64,000 nucleotides of DNA from WLMZ01 sp038227995 (GTDB lineage: Bacteria; Actinomycetota; Acidimicrobiia; Acidimicrobiales; Ilumatobacteraceae): the NCBI GenBank assembly GCA_038227995.1, contig JBBRPP010000010.1:82112-146111 (forward strand). Direction: 5' to 3'. Made by a program: the position numbers and the translations under genes. This document shows positions 1 through 8,546 of this stretch, in pieces. The notes under the pieces are model-generated. The model saw nothing but the letters and a program-made list of their open reading frames with translations, was not told the origin of the DNA and made no database searches. The stretch's first letter is position 1. Each line of letters begins with the position of its first letter.

Positions 1-367
1 AGAGCTCCATCGCCCGATCGTGGGCCGCCCGGCGCGATGATCGGCTGCCCGTCAGTCCGAGACGAATGTTCTCGTCGACGGTGAGGTCGAAGAACAACGA
101 CCGGTCCTCGGGCACGTGTGCCAGTCCCCGGCGTGGCACCCGGTGGGGTCGAGTGCCGTCGACCCGCTCGCCGAGTACCTCCACACTGCCTGCCAACGGC
201 GCCAGCAACCCCGACAGGGTGAGCAGGGTCGTGGTCTTGCCGGCACCGTTGGGTCCGAGCAGAGCGACCACTTCGCCCGGTCCGACCGTGAGGTTCAGAT
301 CGCGCACGACCGGCACACCGCCGTAGCCGGCGTGCAGGCCCTCGACCTTGATCAGCCAGCCGGTCAT
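1..367 (-). CDS. Branched-chain amino acid-type ABC transporter ATP-binding protein, LivF-like (partial, cut by window edge)
   Basis: Only the first 122 codons lie in the window; the frame stays open to base 1. The translation starts MTGWLIKVEGLHAGYGG and has a Walker A GPNGAGKTT at residues 38-46. The Q-loop region VPEDRSLFFDLTVDEN is the LivF form rather than the LivG form. The ATG (367-365) overlaps the TGA of the LivG gene (366-364) as ATGA, so the two are translationally coupled. In this family LivF and LivG dimerise under the LivHM membrane pair and power uptake of branched-chain amino acids, or in Actinobacteria often of small organic acids. No permease is adjacent; the only LivHM in view is at 29-31 kb. 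The substrate is unknown. Confidence 0.9.
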   Translation of the reverse strand, partial: MTGWLIKVEGLHAGYGGVPVVRDLNLTVGPGEVVALLGPNGAGKTTTLLTLSGLLAPLAGSVEVLGERVDGTRPHRVPRRGLAHVPEDRSLFFDLTVDENIRLGLTGSRSSRRAAHDRAMEL

Positions 368-1179
368 CGGATCGGCTCTGCCTCTGTCGTGCTCGATCCC
401 GGGCCTGATCCTGTGCCTGATCCGGCGCCGGCCGACTCACCGAGATATGCGGCAATCACGAGGGGATCGGCGCGTACTTCCGAGGGAGTGCCCTGGGCGA
501 TGATCCGCCCGAAGTCGAGGACGTAGATGTAGTCGCAGATGTTCAGCACGAGGCCCATATCATGGTCGATGAGGAAGAGTCCCATGTCCGTGGCGAGACA
601 CTCGCGAAGGTGTTTGCCGAGCAGCAGGCTCTCGCCGGTGTCGAGACCCGCTGCCGGCTCGTCGAGCAGCACGAGCTTGGGGCGAGCCGCCAACGCACGG
701 GCCACGCTGACCAGCTTGCGCTGCCCATGGCTGAGATCGCTGGGCATCGCGTCGGCGAATGCGGTGAGATCCAAGATGTCGAGTGCCCAATCGACGTGCT
801 CTTGGTGGTGCCCTTCGTTGCGACGCGGCCTCACGATGTCGGCCAGCAGCGCATACCACTTCGGCCGCTCGGCAGCGGCGAGCAGGTTGTCGCGGACGCT
901 GAGGTCCTCGAAGAGCTCCAGCGACTGGAACGTGCGCGTCAGCCCCAACAGTGCTCGCTGCTCTGGTGGCTTGCCGGCAAGATCGTGACCGTCGAAGGTC
1001 ACGCTGCCGTGGGTGATCGAGGTGAAGCCGGTGATCGCGTCGATGAATGTGGTCTTGCCGGCCCCGTTCGGACCGATCAACCCGACGAGCATGCCCTCGT
1101 GACAGTCGAGATCGATCGAGTCATTGGCATACAGGCCTCCGTAGTTGACGGTCAAACCACGTGATTCCAGCAATGCCAT
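364..1179 (-). CDS. Branched-chain amino acid-type ABC transporter ATP-binding protein, LivG-like
   Basis: 271 aa. Walker A GPNGAGKTT (36-44), the LivG-type Q-loop TRTFQSLELFEDLSV, signature LSHGQRK, Walker B LVLLDEPAAGLD and the switch LIDHD all look intact, so this should be an active cytoplasmic ATPase subunit. The C-terminus carries an unusual low-complexity Gly/Ser tail (GAGSGTGSGPGSSTTE) beyond the normal LivG end. It lies upstream of and overlaps LivF by 4 bases. The 118-base gap upstream (1180-1297) separates it from the SDR, which reads the same way, and shows nothing convincing apart from a short AT-richer patch near 1250-1270. Confidence 0.92.
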   Translation of the reverse strand: MALLESRGLTVNYGGLYANDSIDLDCHEGMLVGLIGPNGAGKTTFIDAITGFTSITHGSVTFDGHDLAGKPPEQRALLGLTRTFQSLELFEDLSVRDNLLAAAERPKWYALLADIVRPRRNEGHHQEHVDWALDILDLTAFADAMPSDLSHGQRKLVSVARALAARPKLVLLDEPAAGLDTGESLLLGKHLRECLATDMGLFLIDHDMGLVLNICDYIYVLDFGRIIAQGTPSEVRADPLVIAAYLGESAGAGSGTGSGPGSSTTEAEPIR

Positions 1180-1297
1180 GTGATCCTCCCCCAGTGATTT
1201 CCAATGACGTCATCGCTCGAGCCGGCGCGCCCCGTGCGACGACAAGAACTAATCAGCTGGTTGTTTATCAGATCGGGAGAGCGCCTGCCGCCTTCAG

Positions 1298-2065
1298 TCA
1301 GCGGCCGCCCGCGACAGCAAGCGTCTGGCCGGTGATCCAGGCCGACGCGTCGGACGCGAGGAAGAGCGCTACAGCCCCGAGATCGGTCGGGGTGCCGAGC
1401 CGACCGAGCGGGATCTTGTTCGCGTAGTTCTGCACGGTGTGCTCGTCGACGCCGAGTGCCTTCATCATGATCTCGGTCGGTACTGCGCCAGGTGCAATGC
1501 CGTTGACACGAATGAGCGGCGCGAGCTCGAGCGCAAAGGTTTCCGTGAGTGAGTTCACCGCTCGTTTGGCCGCCGCGTAGTGACCGCTTCCCGGCGTGCC
1601 GACGAATGATGCCATCGAGGTGATGTTGATAACCGAGCCTCCTCGACCATCGGCCAGCATGTGCGGGACGGCGGCGAGCGTGCATCGATACACCGCCGTC
1701 AGGTTGAGATCCATCGTGTTCTTCCACTCCTCCGGATCGAGTTCGGTCAGCGGAGTGCGAATGGGCGATCCGCCGGCGTTGTTGACCCACGTGTCGAGCG
1801 AACCGAACTCGTCGATCGCCGCCTGAGCAAGAGCATCGATGGTCTGCTGGTCGGTGACATCAGTGGTGACGGCCAACGCCCGGCCGCCGGCCGCACGAAT
1901 GTCGGCAGCGACGCGTTCGACCTCGTCGGTCCGCCGCGCTGCGCAGACCACCGCCGCGCCAGCGTCGGCGAGCACCGTGGCGATGCCCTCACCGATGCCT
2001 CGCCCCGCGCCGGTGATCACGGCCGTCTTGCCGGTCATATTGTACAAGTCGTGGGCAATGCCCAT
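1298..2065 (-). CDS. Short-chain dehydrogenase/reductase (SDR), glucose/3-oxoacyl reductase-like
   Basis: 255 aa, the usual classical SDR length. Rossmann motif TGAGRGIGE (18-26), NNAGG after strand 4, and catalytic YAAAK near residue 160 after INITSMASF. The Arg-Arg following strand 2 (CAARRTD) suggests NADP(H). The C-terminus is ITGQTLAVAGGR, with AGG where the family normally has DGG. It would interconvert an alcohol and a ketone. A second start at MTGKTAVITG (2038) is possible, but the 2065 ATG gives the more usual N-terminal spacing. It lies between the zinc alcohol dehydrogenase and livG on the same strand. Confidence 0.88.
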   Translation of the reverse strand: MGIAHDLYNMTGKTAVITGAGRGIGEGIATVLADAGAAVVCAARRTDEVERVAADIRAAGGRALAVTTDVTDQQTIDALAQAAIDEFGSLDTWVNNAGGSPIRTPLTELDPEEWKNTMDLNLTAVYRCTLAAVPHMLADGRGGSVINITSMASFVGTPGSGHYAAAKRAVNSLTETFALELAPLIRVNGIAPGAVPTEIMMKALGVDEHTVQNYANKIPLGRLGTPTDLGAVALFLASDASAWITGQTLAVAGGR

Positions 2066-2139
2066 TGGTCATCATCTCCCTGTGTCGTCCGAGGCTGCCC
2101 TCGTTGATGGTTGTTCCGATGCGTCGCCGCCGCGGTTGC

Positions 2140-3174
2140 TCACCAGTTCGGATTGACCAGCACCTTGGTCTGGTCGCTGGTGCCGCTGGCGAGGTCGGCC
2201 AGTGCGGCGGCAAAGCCTTCGAGGCTGGCGGTGGACGTGTGCAGCGGCTCGACCTGCACCCGACCATCGGCGATCATCCCCATCGCCATCTCGAACTCTT
2301 CGTGGAAGTAGGCGAGCGACGACGTCACCGCGATCTCCTTGACAAGCCACGCGCTCGGCGAGATCGGTGCGTCCCCCTCGGCGAGCCCGATCAGGCACAT
2401 CGCGCCGCCGCGCCGCGCCAGGTCGACGGCAGTCTGCACTGCGAACGGCCGACCAACGCATTCATACACGATGTCAGCCCCGAGACCGTGGGTGAGCTCC
2501 TTGATCAAGTGGTTCGTACCAGCACCCGGTTCGACCGCATGGTGCGCGCCGAGCGCGAGAGCGAGGTCTCTCCGCTGCGAGTTGGGTTCGACGACGATGA
2601 CGACACCGGCCCCTGCGGCGCGAACCCATTGCATCGTGCCGAGGCCGATTGGTCCACCGCCTTGGATCACAGCCACATCGCCGAGACGAAGCGCGCTGGA
2701 GCGCACCGCATGGAACGCCACAGTGGCTGGCTCGACCTGCGCCGCGACTTCGTCGCTGAGCGCTGGGTTCGTGCGAACAACCCGGTTCGCAGCCACTGCG
2801 ATCCGAGGTGCGAATCCACCGTGCGGTGGCGCCATCGCGTCACGACCGAGTGCGGACAGGAATGCAACCTCACAGCGATCCGCCTGACCCCGGTGACATG
2901 CCGTGCACTGACCACAGGCGGGCGCCGCGGCCACCACCACTCGATCACCGTCCGAGATCGAACGCACCTCGGCGCCGGCCGCTGACACGACGCCCGACCA
3001 CTCGTGTCCGCAGATCGCCGGGTTGTACGGCCGCCCGGACTGGAAGGCATGGATGTCGGTTCCGCAGATCCCGCAGAACGAGATGTCGACGACGACCCCG
3101 TGGGGCGCAGGCGTCGGATCCGGGAACTCCTTGAGCTCTACCGTTTCCTTGCCGGTGATCAACGCTGCGTGCAT
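2140..3174 (-). CDS. Zinc-dependent medium-chain alcohol dehydrogenase (sorbitol/butanediol dehydrogenase-like)
   Basis: 344 aa. The catalytic-zinc Cys is in CGICGTD (Cys37), followed by GHEWSGVV with the His-Glu pair. The structural zinc lobe CGQCTACHRGQADRC carries four Cys, and GGGPIGLG near residue 172 is the NAD(P) Rossmann loop. These are the hallmarks of the 2,3-butanediol/threonine/sorbitol branch of the medium-chain family, which oxidises secondary alcohols with NAD(P)+. It is the most upstream gene of the minus-strand run leading into the SDR and liv ATPases, and is divergent from the ABM-domain gene at 3265. The substrate is not predictable. Confidence 0.92.
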   Translation of the reverse strand: MHAALITGKETVELKEFPDPTPAPHGVVVDISFCGICGTDIHAFQSGRPYNPAICGHEWSGVVSAAGAEVRSISDGDRVVVAAAPACGQCTACHRGQADRCEVAFLSALGRDAMAPPHGGFAPRIAVAANRVVRTNPALSDEVAAQVEPATVAFHAVRSSALRLGDVAVIQGGGPIGLGTMQWVRAAGAGVVIVVEPNSQRRDLALALGAHHAVEPGAGTNHLIKELTHGLGADIVYECVGRPFAVQTAVDLARRGGAMCLIGLAEGDAPISPSAWLVKEIAVTSSLAYFHEEFEMAMGMIADGRVQVEPLHTSTASLEGFAAALADLASGTSDQTKVLVNPNW

Positions 3175-3264
3175 GGCCCCACTCTCCCCGACTCAGATTT
3201 CCGAATCGGCACCTTGCCATACTTGTCAACGCCGAGCCACCCTGGACGGCGTACTGGAGTTCTG

Positions 3265-3612
3265 ATGAGCCTGATTGCCGTCGAAGCCAAGATCACGTTG
3301 AACGATCCCTCCGCCAGAGACGCCCTCGTCGCACGATGCACGCCGAACCAGAGGGCAACTCGCGACGAAGAACCGGGGTGCTTGGTGTACTGCTTCGCCG
3401 CCGACCCATGTGACAACGGAGTCATCCAGGTGTACGAACTGTGGGAGTCGGAGGCAGCGCTCGCTGCACACTTCCTCCACCCCAACTATCACGAGAACCG
3501 GGCCATGCTCATCAACGGCGGTCTCGCCAGTGTGGTGAGCCGCAAGCATCGCATCGATGCGTCCGCGCCGGTTTACGATGCCGATCACCGACCGACGGCG
3601 ACGTTCGACTGA
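3265..3612 (+). CDS. ABM-domain (antibiotic biosynthesis monooxygenase-like) small protein
   Basis: 115 aa from the ATG at 3265 (MSLIAVEAKITLND). The layout fits the dimeric ferredoxin-like ABM fold: strand, EEPGCLVYCFAADP, then VIQVYELWESEAALAAHFLHPNYHE. The ELWES...L..H segment is the recognisable family signature. Members include cofactor-free monooxygenases, heme-degrading enzymes and decarboxylating isomerases, so the reaction cannot be named. It lies 45 bases upstream of a Rieske oxygenase on the same strand and probably shares its transcript. A longer open frame from 3004 overlaps the alcohol dehydrogenase start and was not used. Confidence 0.8.
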   Translation: MSLIAVEAKITLNDPSARDALVARCTPNQRATRDEEPGCLVYCFAADPCDNGVIQVYELWESEAALAAHFLHPNYHENRAMLINGGLASVVSRKHRIDASAPVYDADHRPTATFD

Positions 3613-3657
3613 TACATACGGCTGGCGGAAAGTCACCGCGTGATCAATAATGGGGCA

Positions 3658-5064
3658 ATGACTGCAACCGATCAGCCAACCGCCGGATCAGGCGCACGCT
3701 CACCCGGGCTCACCTACCAGGACTTGCTCGACGCCGACACGCACCCGGTTCCCGACGTGTTGCGGCTCCAGTCGCCCCGCTATCTGGGCAGTGCCGACGT
3801 TCCCATCGAGCGCTACACCTCGCGCATGTGGCATCGTCGCGAAGTCGACCAGCTGTGGTCACGGGTCTGGCAGTTCGCCTGCCGCGAGGAGCACATCCCC
3901 GAGCCCGGGGACTACATCGTCTACGACATCGCCGAGCTCTCGTTCCTGGTCGTGCGGCAGCCGGACGGCTCGATCAAGTCATACCCGAACGCCTGCCTGC
4001 ACCGCGGTCGCCAGCTCAAGGAGTACGACGGCCACTGCTCGGAGTTGCGGTGTCCGTTCCACGGCTTCGCATGGAAGCTCGACGGCAGGTTGGCCGATGT
4101 GCCGGCCGCGTGGGACTTCCCGCATGTCGATCAGAGACCCGAGGACTTCACCCTGCCCGAGTGCAGTGTCGGCACGTGGGCCGGGTTCGTGTTCATCAAC
4201 CCGGACCCGAATGCGGCCCCGTTGGAGGACCATCTTGGTGAGATCGTCGAACAGTTCGAGGTGTGGGATCTCGAGAACCGGTACGTCGAAGCCCACGTCT
4301 CACGCATCATCAACGCCAACTGGAAGGTCGCCCAGGAAGCGTTCTGCGAGGCATATCACGTCAACGCCACGCACCCGCAGATCCTCACCTATCTCGGTGA
4401 CGTCAACAGTCAGGTCGACGTCTGGGACCACTGCTCGCGAGTGATCACCGCAGGCGGCACGCCGAGCCCACTGCTCGGAGACTCGGTCTCCGAGCACGAC
4501 ATGCTGCGGAGCATGCTCGACGTCCGCGTCGACCAGGAGGCGCCGGTGACGCTCGAAGAGGGGCAGTCGGCACGAGCCGTCCTGGCGGACATGTCGCGCG
4601 TGCGTTGGCGGGCAATTGCCGGAGACCGAGTCGATCAGATGAGCGACTCGGAGATGATGGACTCGCTCGACTACACGGTGTTCCCCAACTTCCATCCGTG
4701 GGGTGCGTTCAATCGGATCACCTATCGATTCCGCCCGAACGGTGACGATCATCGCTCGGCGATCATGGAGTGCTTCTTCCTCTCGCCGTTCGCCGGCGAG
4801 CGGCCACCGCCGGCCAAGGAACACAAGCTCGGTGTCGACGACGCGTGGTCGACAGCGCCCGAGTTGGGCATGTTGGCAAAGGTGTTCGAGCAGGACGTGT
4901 TCAACATGGCCAAGGTGCAGAAGGGCCTCGAAACGACGCGTAAGCCCGGGGCGACGTTCTCCAACTATCAGGAGTCGAAGATCCGCTGGATCCACGATCT
5001 GCTCGGCAAGTGGGTCGGCGACACCTCCGACGACGTACCGGTTAGCATCGGTACTCGCTCGTGA
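3658..5064 (+). CDS. Rieske non-heme iron oxygenase, large (alpha) subunit
   Basis: 468 aa from ATG 3658. The [2Fe-2S] ligands are Cys113/His115 in CLHRG and Cys132/His135 in CPFHG. The mononuclear iron ligands are probably His234 and His239 in EAYHVNATH, with a late acidic ligand in FEQDVFN. Such enzymes hydroxylate aromatic, steroid or other hydrophobic substrates using electrons from a ferredoxin; no electron donor is adjacent. An in-frame GTG at 3640 would add six residues; the ATG is preferred, but the GGGG just before it is very close. The gene overlaps the next ORF as GTGA. Related in length and order of motifs to the oxygenases at 27478 and 41576. Confidence 0.93.
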   Translation: MTATDQPTAGSGARSPGLTYQDLLDADTHPVPDVLRLQSPRYLGSADVPIERYTSRMWHRREVDQLWSRVWQFACREEHIPEPGDYIVYDIAELSFLVVRQPDGSIKSYPNACLHRGRQLKEYDGHCSELRCPFHGFAWKLDGRLADVPAAWDFPHVDQRPEDFTLPECSVGTWAGFVFINPDPNAAPLEDHLGEIVEQFEVWDLENRYVEAHVSRIINANWKVAQEAFCEAYHVNATHPQILTYLGDVNSQVDVWDHCSRVITAGGTPSPLLGDSVSEHDMLRSMLDVRVDQEAPVTLEEGQSARAVLADMSRVRWRAIAGDRVDQMSDSEMMDSLDYTVFPNFHPWGAFNRITYRFRPNGDDHRSAIMECFFLSPFAGERPPPAKEHKLGVDDAWSTAPELGMLAKVFEQDVFNMAKVQKGLETTRKPGATFSNYQESKIRWIHDLLGKWVGDTSDDVPVSIGTRS

Positions 5065-5276
5065 ACGGGATCGTTCATCCCTTCACCGGCGCGCTGCACG
5101 AACAGGACGGCACCGGCAACATCCGCGTGACACTCGGTGACCGAACGGGCATCTTCGGCATCGATGGCCACTGGATCTCCGGCGCGCTCCGCGAGTGCGA
5201 CCCGCAGTTGTGCGGATGGGTCGGCGGCCCGATCATCGCCAACCATCGAGTGACCGCGCAGACCACGAACGGTTGA
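5061..5276 (+). CDS. Small standalone protein resembling an insert domain of a Rieske oxygenase
   Basis: 71 aa from GTG 5061, which overlaps the stop of the Rieske gene (GTGA), so it is probably translationally coupled. Residues 6-57 (HPFTG ... CGWVGGP) align almost without gaps to residues 289-341 (HPMNG ... CKWIGGP) of the Rieske oxygenase at 27478; I count about 23 identities in 53 positions, including GIF, DG.W.SG, DP.LC and W.GGP. The adjacent oxygenase at 3658 lacks this segment. Function unknown; a small accessory or subunit-like partner of the oxygenase is my inference. Its homology and coupling argue against a spurious ORF. Confidence 0.7.
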   Translation: MNGIVHPFTGALHEQDGTGNIRVTLGDRTGIFGIDGHWISGALRECDPQLCGWVGGPIIANHRVTAQTTNG

Positions 5277-5278
5277 CC

Positions 5279-5917
5279 TCAGGACCATTCGTTCCAGCGG
5301 ATGAACTCCTCTGCCGGCGGTCGTTTGGCGGGCTTGAAGTCGGTGCCGATGGTGTACGCCACGGGGAACAATCCGGCCTGGCTGTACTTGTCGTAGGGGA
5401 TGCAGAGCAACTCTGCAACGTCGCGCTCGTTCTGCAGGTGCAGCGAGGTCCACGCCGACCCGAGGCCACGCTCACGCAACGCGAGCATAAAGCTCCACAC
5501 CGCCGGCAGGATCCCACCCCACCTCGATGCCTGGCGCGCTGAGGGCGTGCCCTCGTCCATTCGGTCGGCGAGCAGCGGGATGACGTGTATGGGTACCTGG
5601 TGCAGGTGCTCGGCCAGGTGTCGTGCCGACTGGTTGACCCGGTCGGCCTGTGAGCCCGGCTTCGGTAGCGGTGCGCCGGCATATGCGGCCTCGAAGTTGG
5701 TGCGATAGATGTCGGCGATGGCCCGTCGCTTGTCGGCATCTTCGACGATCACCCATCGCCAGCGCTGCGAGTTGGAACCGGTGGGAGACTGATGCGCGAT
5801 CTCGATGCACTCGATCAGGACGTCTCGAGGCACGGGGCGGGTGAGATCGAGCCGCTTGCGGACGCTGCGCGTGGTCGTCAGCACCTCGTCGGCGGTGAGA
5901 CCCAGGCGGTCGCTCAT
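5279..5917 (-). CDS. Nitroreductase-family FMN oxidoreductase
   Basis: 212 aa from ATG 5917 (MSDRLGLTADEVL). The FMN-binding pattern is clear: TTTRSVRKR near the N-terminus, then SPTGSNSQRWRW and the C-terminal GLGSAWTSLHL. Family members reduce nitro groups, enones, quinones or flavins with NAD(P)H; some act as aromatic-ring or BluB/iodotyrosine-like enzymes. The start overlaps the stop of the split-barrel gene upstream (ATGA at 5914-5917), making a coupled pair of flavin-type proteins. It converges with the small ORF at 5061, leaving 2 bases between stops. It is the last gene of the 5.3-11.8 kb minus-strand run. Confidence 0.85.
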   Translation of the reverse strand: MSDRLGLTADEVLTTTRSVRKRLDLTRPVPRDVLIECIEIAHQSPTGSNSQRWRWVIVEDADKRRAIADIYRTNFEAAYAGAPLPKPGSQADRVNQSARHLAEHLHQVPIHVIPLLADRMDEGTPSARQASRWGGILPAVWSFMLALRERGLGSAWTSLHLQNERDVAELLCIPYDKYSQAGLFPVAYTIGTDFKPAKRPPAEEFIRWNEWS

Positions 5918-6435
5918 GGCGCGCCCAATGCCTGTTGGGCCATCCACTCAGACGTGGCCTGGCCCATCTTCACGCCGTCGTAGCCGATGCGTTGCGTGGG
6001 CTCGACTTCGAGAATGACCCGTCGTGGCGAATCGAGGAACTGTGCGAACACCTGCTGACGCTCCGGCCGGCCCGGTTGGACCACCGCAGCCAGTGCCGGG
6101 TAGAACCAGTCCTTGGTCGCCTGATCGTCGCGGACGGTGCAGGTGCCCTTGTAGGTGACCGTCTTGTTCCGCGCCATCGACGATCCGGTCGAGGTGACGA
6201 CGACACAGACCCTGGGATCTCGACGTACGGCGCTGATGCGAGCCCGTTGGCTCGTGGCGGTGAGCCAGAACCGACCGTCGAGGAAGACGTAGGACATGAT
6301 CACGCCCACCGGCCACCCTTCCTTGTTCGACCAGATGAACGTGCACTCGTTCTGCACGCGAAGCATCTCCTGCTCCTCGTCGTCGTCGAGTCCGTACACG
6401 GTCACGTCTTCGTAGTTCTCGAGCTGTTCAGCCAT
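5914..6435 (-). CDS. Flavin split-barrel (pyridoxamine 5'-phosphate oxidase-like / F420-type) protein
   Basis: 173 aa. The core FIWSNKEGWPVGVIMSYVF, RFWLTATSQRARISAVRRDP and KTVTYKGTC fits the PPOX-like split barrel used by F420- or FMN-dependent reductases. A close paralogue lies at 53599: both have the FWLTA..RRARISA-type core, a KTVTYKG strand and the segment TKDWFYP. The substrate is unknown. The Arg-rich stretch after the RFWLTA strand is where F420 or FMN phosphates usually bind, which I infer rather than see. It is coupled to the nitroreductase downstream; 76 bases separate it from the P450 gene, which is transcribed the same way. Confidence 0.82.
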   Translation of the reverse strand: MAEQLENYEDVTVYGLDDDEEQEMLRVQNECTFIWSNKEGWPVGVIMSYVFLDGRFWLTATSQRARISAVRRDPRVCVVVTSTGSSMARNKTVTYKGTCTVRDDQATKDWFYPALAAVVQPGRPERQQVFAQFLDSPRRVILEVEPTQRIGYDGVKMGQATSEWMAQQALGAP

Positions 6436-6511
6436 CGTTCGCTCCTTCGTCTCGGGGCACGGTAGGAGGTGAGCGACCCGATGGTCGACACGGAACCAAT
6501 CGTGCGATCAA

Positions 6512-7726
6512 TTATCGACGCACCGTCCAGCTGATCGGCAGCGAGGTCAGCCCGCGCAAGATGAACGGTTCGTTCACGGTCACGTCACCGACGCGTTCGA
6601 CGGTCTCGAAACGTTCGAGCATCCACTGCAGCGCCAGCCGTCCTTCGCGGCGCGCGAGAGACGCGCCGATGCAGTGGTGCACGCCCCATCCGAAGGCGAG
6701 GTGCGTCTTGGCGCCTTGACGGAACCGGTCGAGGCGTAACTCGTCGGGGTCCTCCCATGCCTGCGCATCGCGGTTGGCCGAAGCGAACAACGCCATCACT
6801 CTCGAGTCGGCCGGAAGCTGCTGGCCGCACACCACACTCGGTTCTGGGTTGACGCGGAACAGGCCCTGAACCGGGGAATCGAAGCGGAGGAACTCTTCGA
6901 CAGCGGAAGGAATCAACTCCGGCGACCGTCGCAGTTGTTGCACCAGATCGGGTTGTTCGATCAGCCGGTACAGCATCAGCGAGATCAGGCTGGCGGTGGT
7001 CTCGTGCCCGGCGACCAACAGCTGTTGGCTCAGCTTGCGGACCTCGCGATGGGTGAGCGAACCGTCGAGTTCGGCGAGCGTCATCACCGAGAGCAGGTCG
7101 GCGGGGAGCTCCTGGCCGCGTTCGTCGAGGTCGGTGCGGACCGCGACAAGCTCGTCTACCAAGCGAAAGATCTGCTCGTTCGCCGCCTCGGCCAGCGAAG
7201 GGTCTGCGCCGGCGAGCGAATTGACGATGGCATCGGACCAGCGGCCGAAGTCGTCGCGTCGGTCGCGAGGCACGCCCAGCAACACAGCGATGGCAACAGC
7301 TGGGAACGGAAACGCGAACAGTTCCACGAAGTCGCCTTGGCCGTCTTCGCCGAAGGCAACGTTCCACAGATCGTCGCCCACGCTCCGGATCTCTTCTTCG
7401 AGGCGGCCGATCGACACCGGACGGAACGCGTCCTGCAGCACCCGTCGCTGACGTCGGTGATCGGGGTCGTCGGTGGTGCCGAGCACCCCTGCCGGCAGTG
7501 GATTGACGCCGACGCCGAACCCGTTGCGCCATTCCCTGGGGCGGGTCAGGAGCTCGAGCACGTCGGCGTGCCGACTGACGACGAAGAAGGGCGGCTCGTG
7601 GCTGACTTCGGTGTGCAATGGACACGCGCCGCGCAGCATGCGATGGCCCTCGGACGGCTCCAGATCGTTGGCGCGCGCGAGGTGTGAAAGCGCCTGGCTC
7701 GAGCCGTTCACGTCAACTTCCGTCAC
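6512..7726 (-). CDS. Cytochrome P450
   Basis: 404 aa, the size of a soluble bacterial P450. I-helix oxygen-activation motif AGHETT (239-244), K-helix ExxR as EFLR (278-281), and heme loop FGWGVHHCIG with the axial Cys352. The start is a GTG at 7726, chosen because GGAGG lies six bases upstream. It would hydroxylate an organic substrate and needs a ferredoxin and reductase, neither of which is adjacent. It begins 12 bases after the SDR at 7739 and probably belongs to one transcript with the two tandem SDRs. Substrate class (terpenoid, steroid, fatty acid) is not predictable from the motifs. Confidence 0.95.
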   Translation of the reverse strand: MTEVDVNGSSQALSHLARANDLEPSEGHRMLRGACPLHTEVSHEPPFFVVSRHADVLELLTRPREWRNGFGVGVNPLPAGVLGTTDDPDHRRQRRVLQDAFRPVSIGRLEEEIRSVGDDLWNVAFGEDGQGDFVELFAFPFPAVAIAVLLGVPRDRRDDFGRWSDAIVNSLAGADPSLAEAANEQIFRLVDELVAVRTDLDERGQELPADLLSVMTLAELDGSLTHREVRKLSQQLLVAGHETTASLISLMLYRLIEQPDLVQQLRRSPELIPSAVEEFLRFDSPVQGLFRVNPEPSVVCGQQLPADSRVMALFASANRDAQAWEDPDELRLDRFRQGAKTHLAFGWGVHHCIGASLARREGRLALQWMLERFETVERVGDVTVNEPFILRGLTSLPISWTVRR

Positions 7727-7738
7727 TGCCGGCCTCCG

Positions 7739-8521
7739 TCAGTAGGGCATGGTCCCGCCGTCGACCGGGAACATGCAGCCCGTCATGTTGCGCGCCGCGT
7801 CGGACGCCATCAGCACTGCAACCGCCGCGACCTCTTCGACCCTGTTGGGCCGCTTGATCGCCGACTCAGAGCTGAATGCCGCGATCAGCGCGTCGTAACC
7901 GTCGAACCCCATGGCGATGGCAGAGTCCGGGCCCGTTGCGCGCACGATGTCAGTCTCGATGATGCCGGGCAGGATCGCGTTGACCGTGATGCCGAGCGTG
8001 CCGACCTCGTGCGCAGCGGCCTTGACGAGACCGTTCACCGCGTGCTTCGTCGCTGCGTATCCGGGAATGCCCGGCTTGCCCAGCTTGCCCTCGACGGAGG
8101 AGGTGACGATGATCCGACCGGACTGACGCGGGATCATGTGCTGCAGGGCGCGCCGCATGCCCCAGAAGACGTGATTGAGGTTCCAGTTGACTTCGAGTTC
8201 CCATTCTTCATCGGTCATCTGGAACACGGGAGCGGTGTTGAGCACGCCGCCGGAGTTCAAACAGCAGATGTCGAGCTTGCCGAACTTCTCGATCGTGAAA
8301 TCGACAAGGCCTTCCACCGCACCCTGCTTCGAGGCGTCGCCGCTGAAGAACGCGGCGTTGCCGCCTGCATTCATCTCTTCAAGACAGTGCTGACCCTTGG
8401 CTTTGTCGCGGCCGTTGACGACGACCTGCGCGCCTTCTGCCAGAAAGGCATCGGCGATTGCGCGACCGATGCTTCGTGTGCCACCTGTGATGCAGGCGAC
8501 CTTGCCGTCGAGCTTTCCCAT
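7739..8521 (-). CDS. Short-chain dehydrogenase (SDR), tandem copy 2
   Basis: 260 aa from ATG 8521, preceded by AAAGGA. Nucleotide motif TGGTRSIG (12-19), Arg after strand 2 (VNGRDKAKG) pointing to NADP(H), LNSGG in place of the usual NNAGG, and YAATK as the catalytic Tyr/Lys. It ends VDGGTMPY. The neighbour at 8547 has the same organisation (TGGTRGIG, VINGRD, VGTLGITVNA, IDGGTAPY), so the two are a tandem duplication. The Asn-to-Ser change in the NNAG motif (LNSGG) affects a position that supports the catalytic tetrad and could alter activity. It sits directly upstream of the P450. Confidence 0.88.
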   Translation of the reverse strand: MGKLDGKVACITGGTRSIGRAIADAFLAEGAQVVVNGRDKAKGQHCLEEMNAGGNAAFFSGDASKQGAVEGLVDFTIEKFGKLDICCLNSGGVLNTAPVFQMTDEEWELEVNWNLNHVFWGMRRALQHMIPRQSGRIIVTSSVEGKLGKPGIPGYAATKHAVNGLVKAAAHEVGTLGITVNAILPGIIETDIVRATGPDSAIAMGFDGYDALIAAFSSESAIKRPNRVEEVAAVAVLMASDAARNMTGCMFPVDGGTMPY

Positions 8522-8546
8522 GGGAATGTCCTTTCGTGTCACCGGC

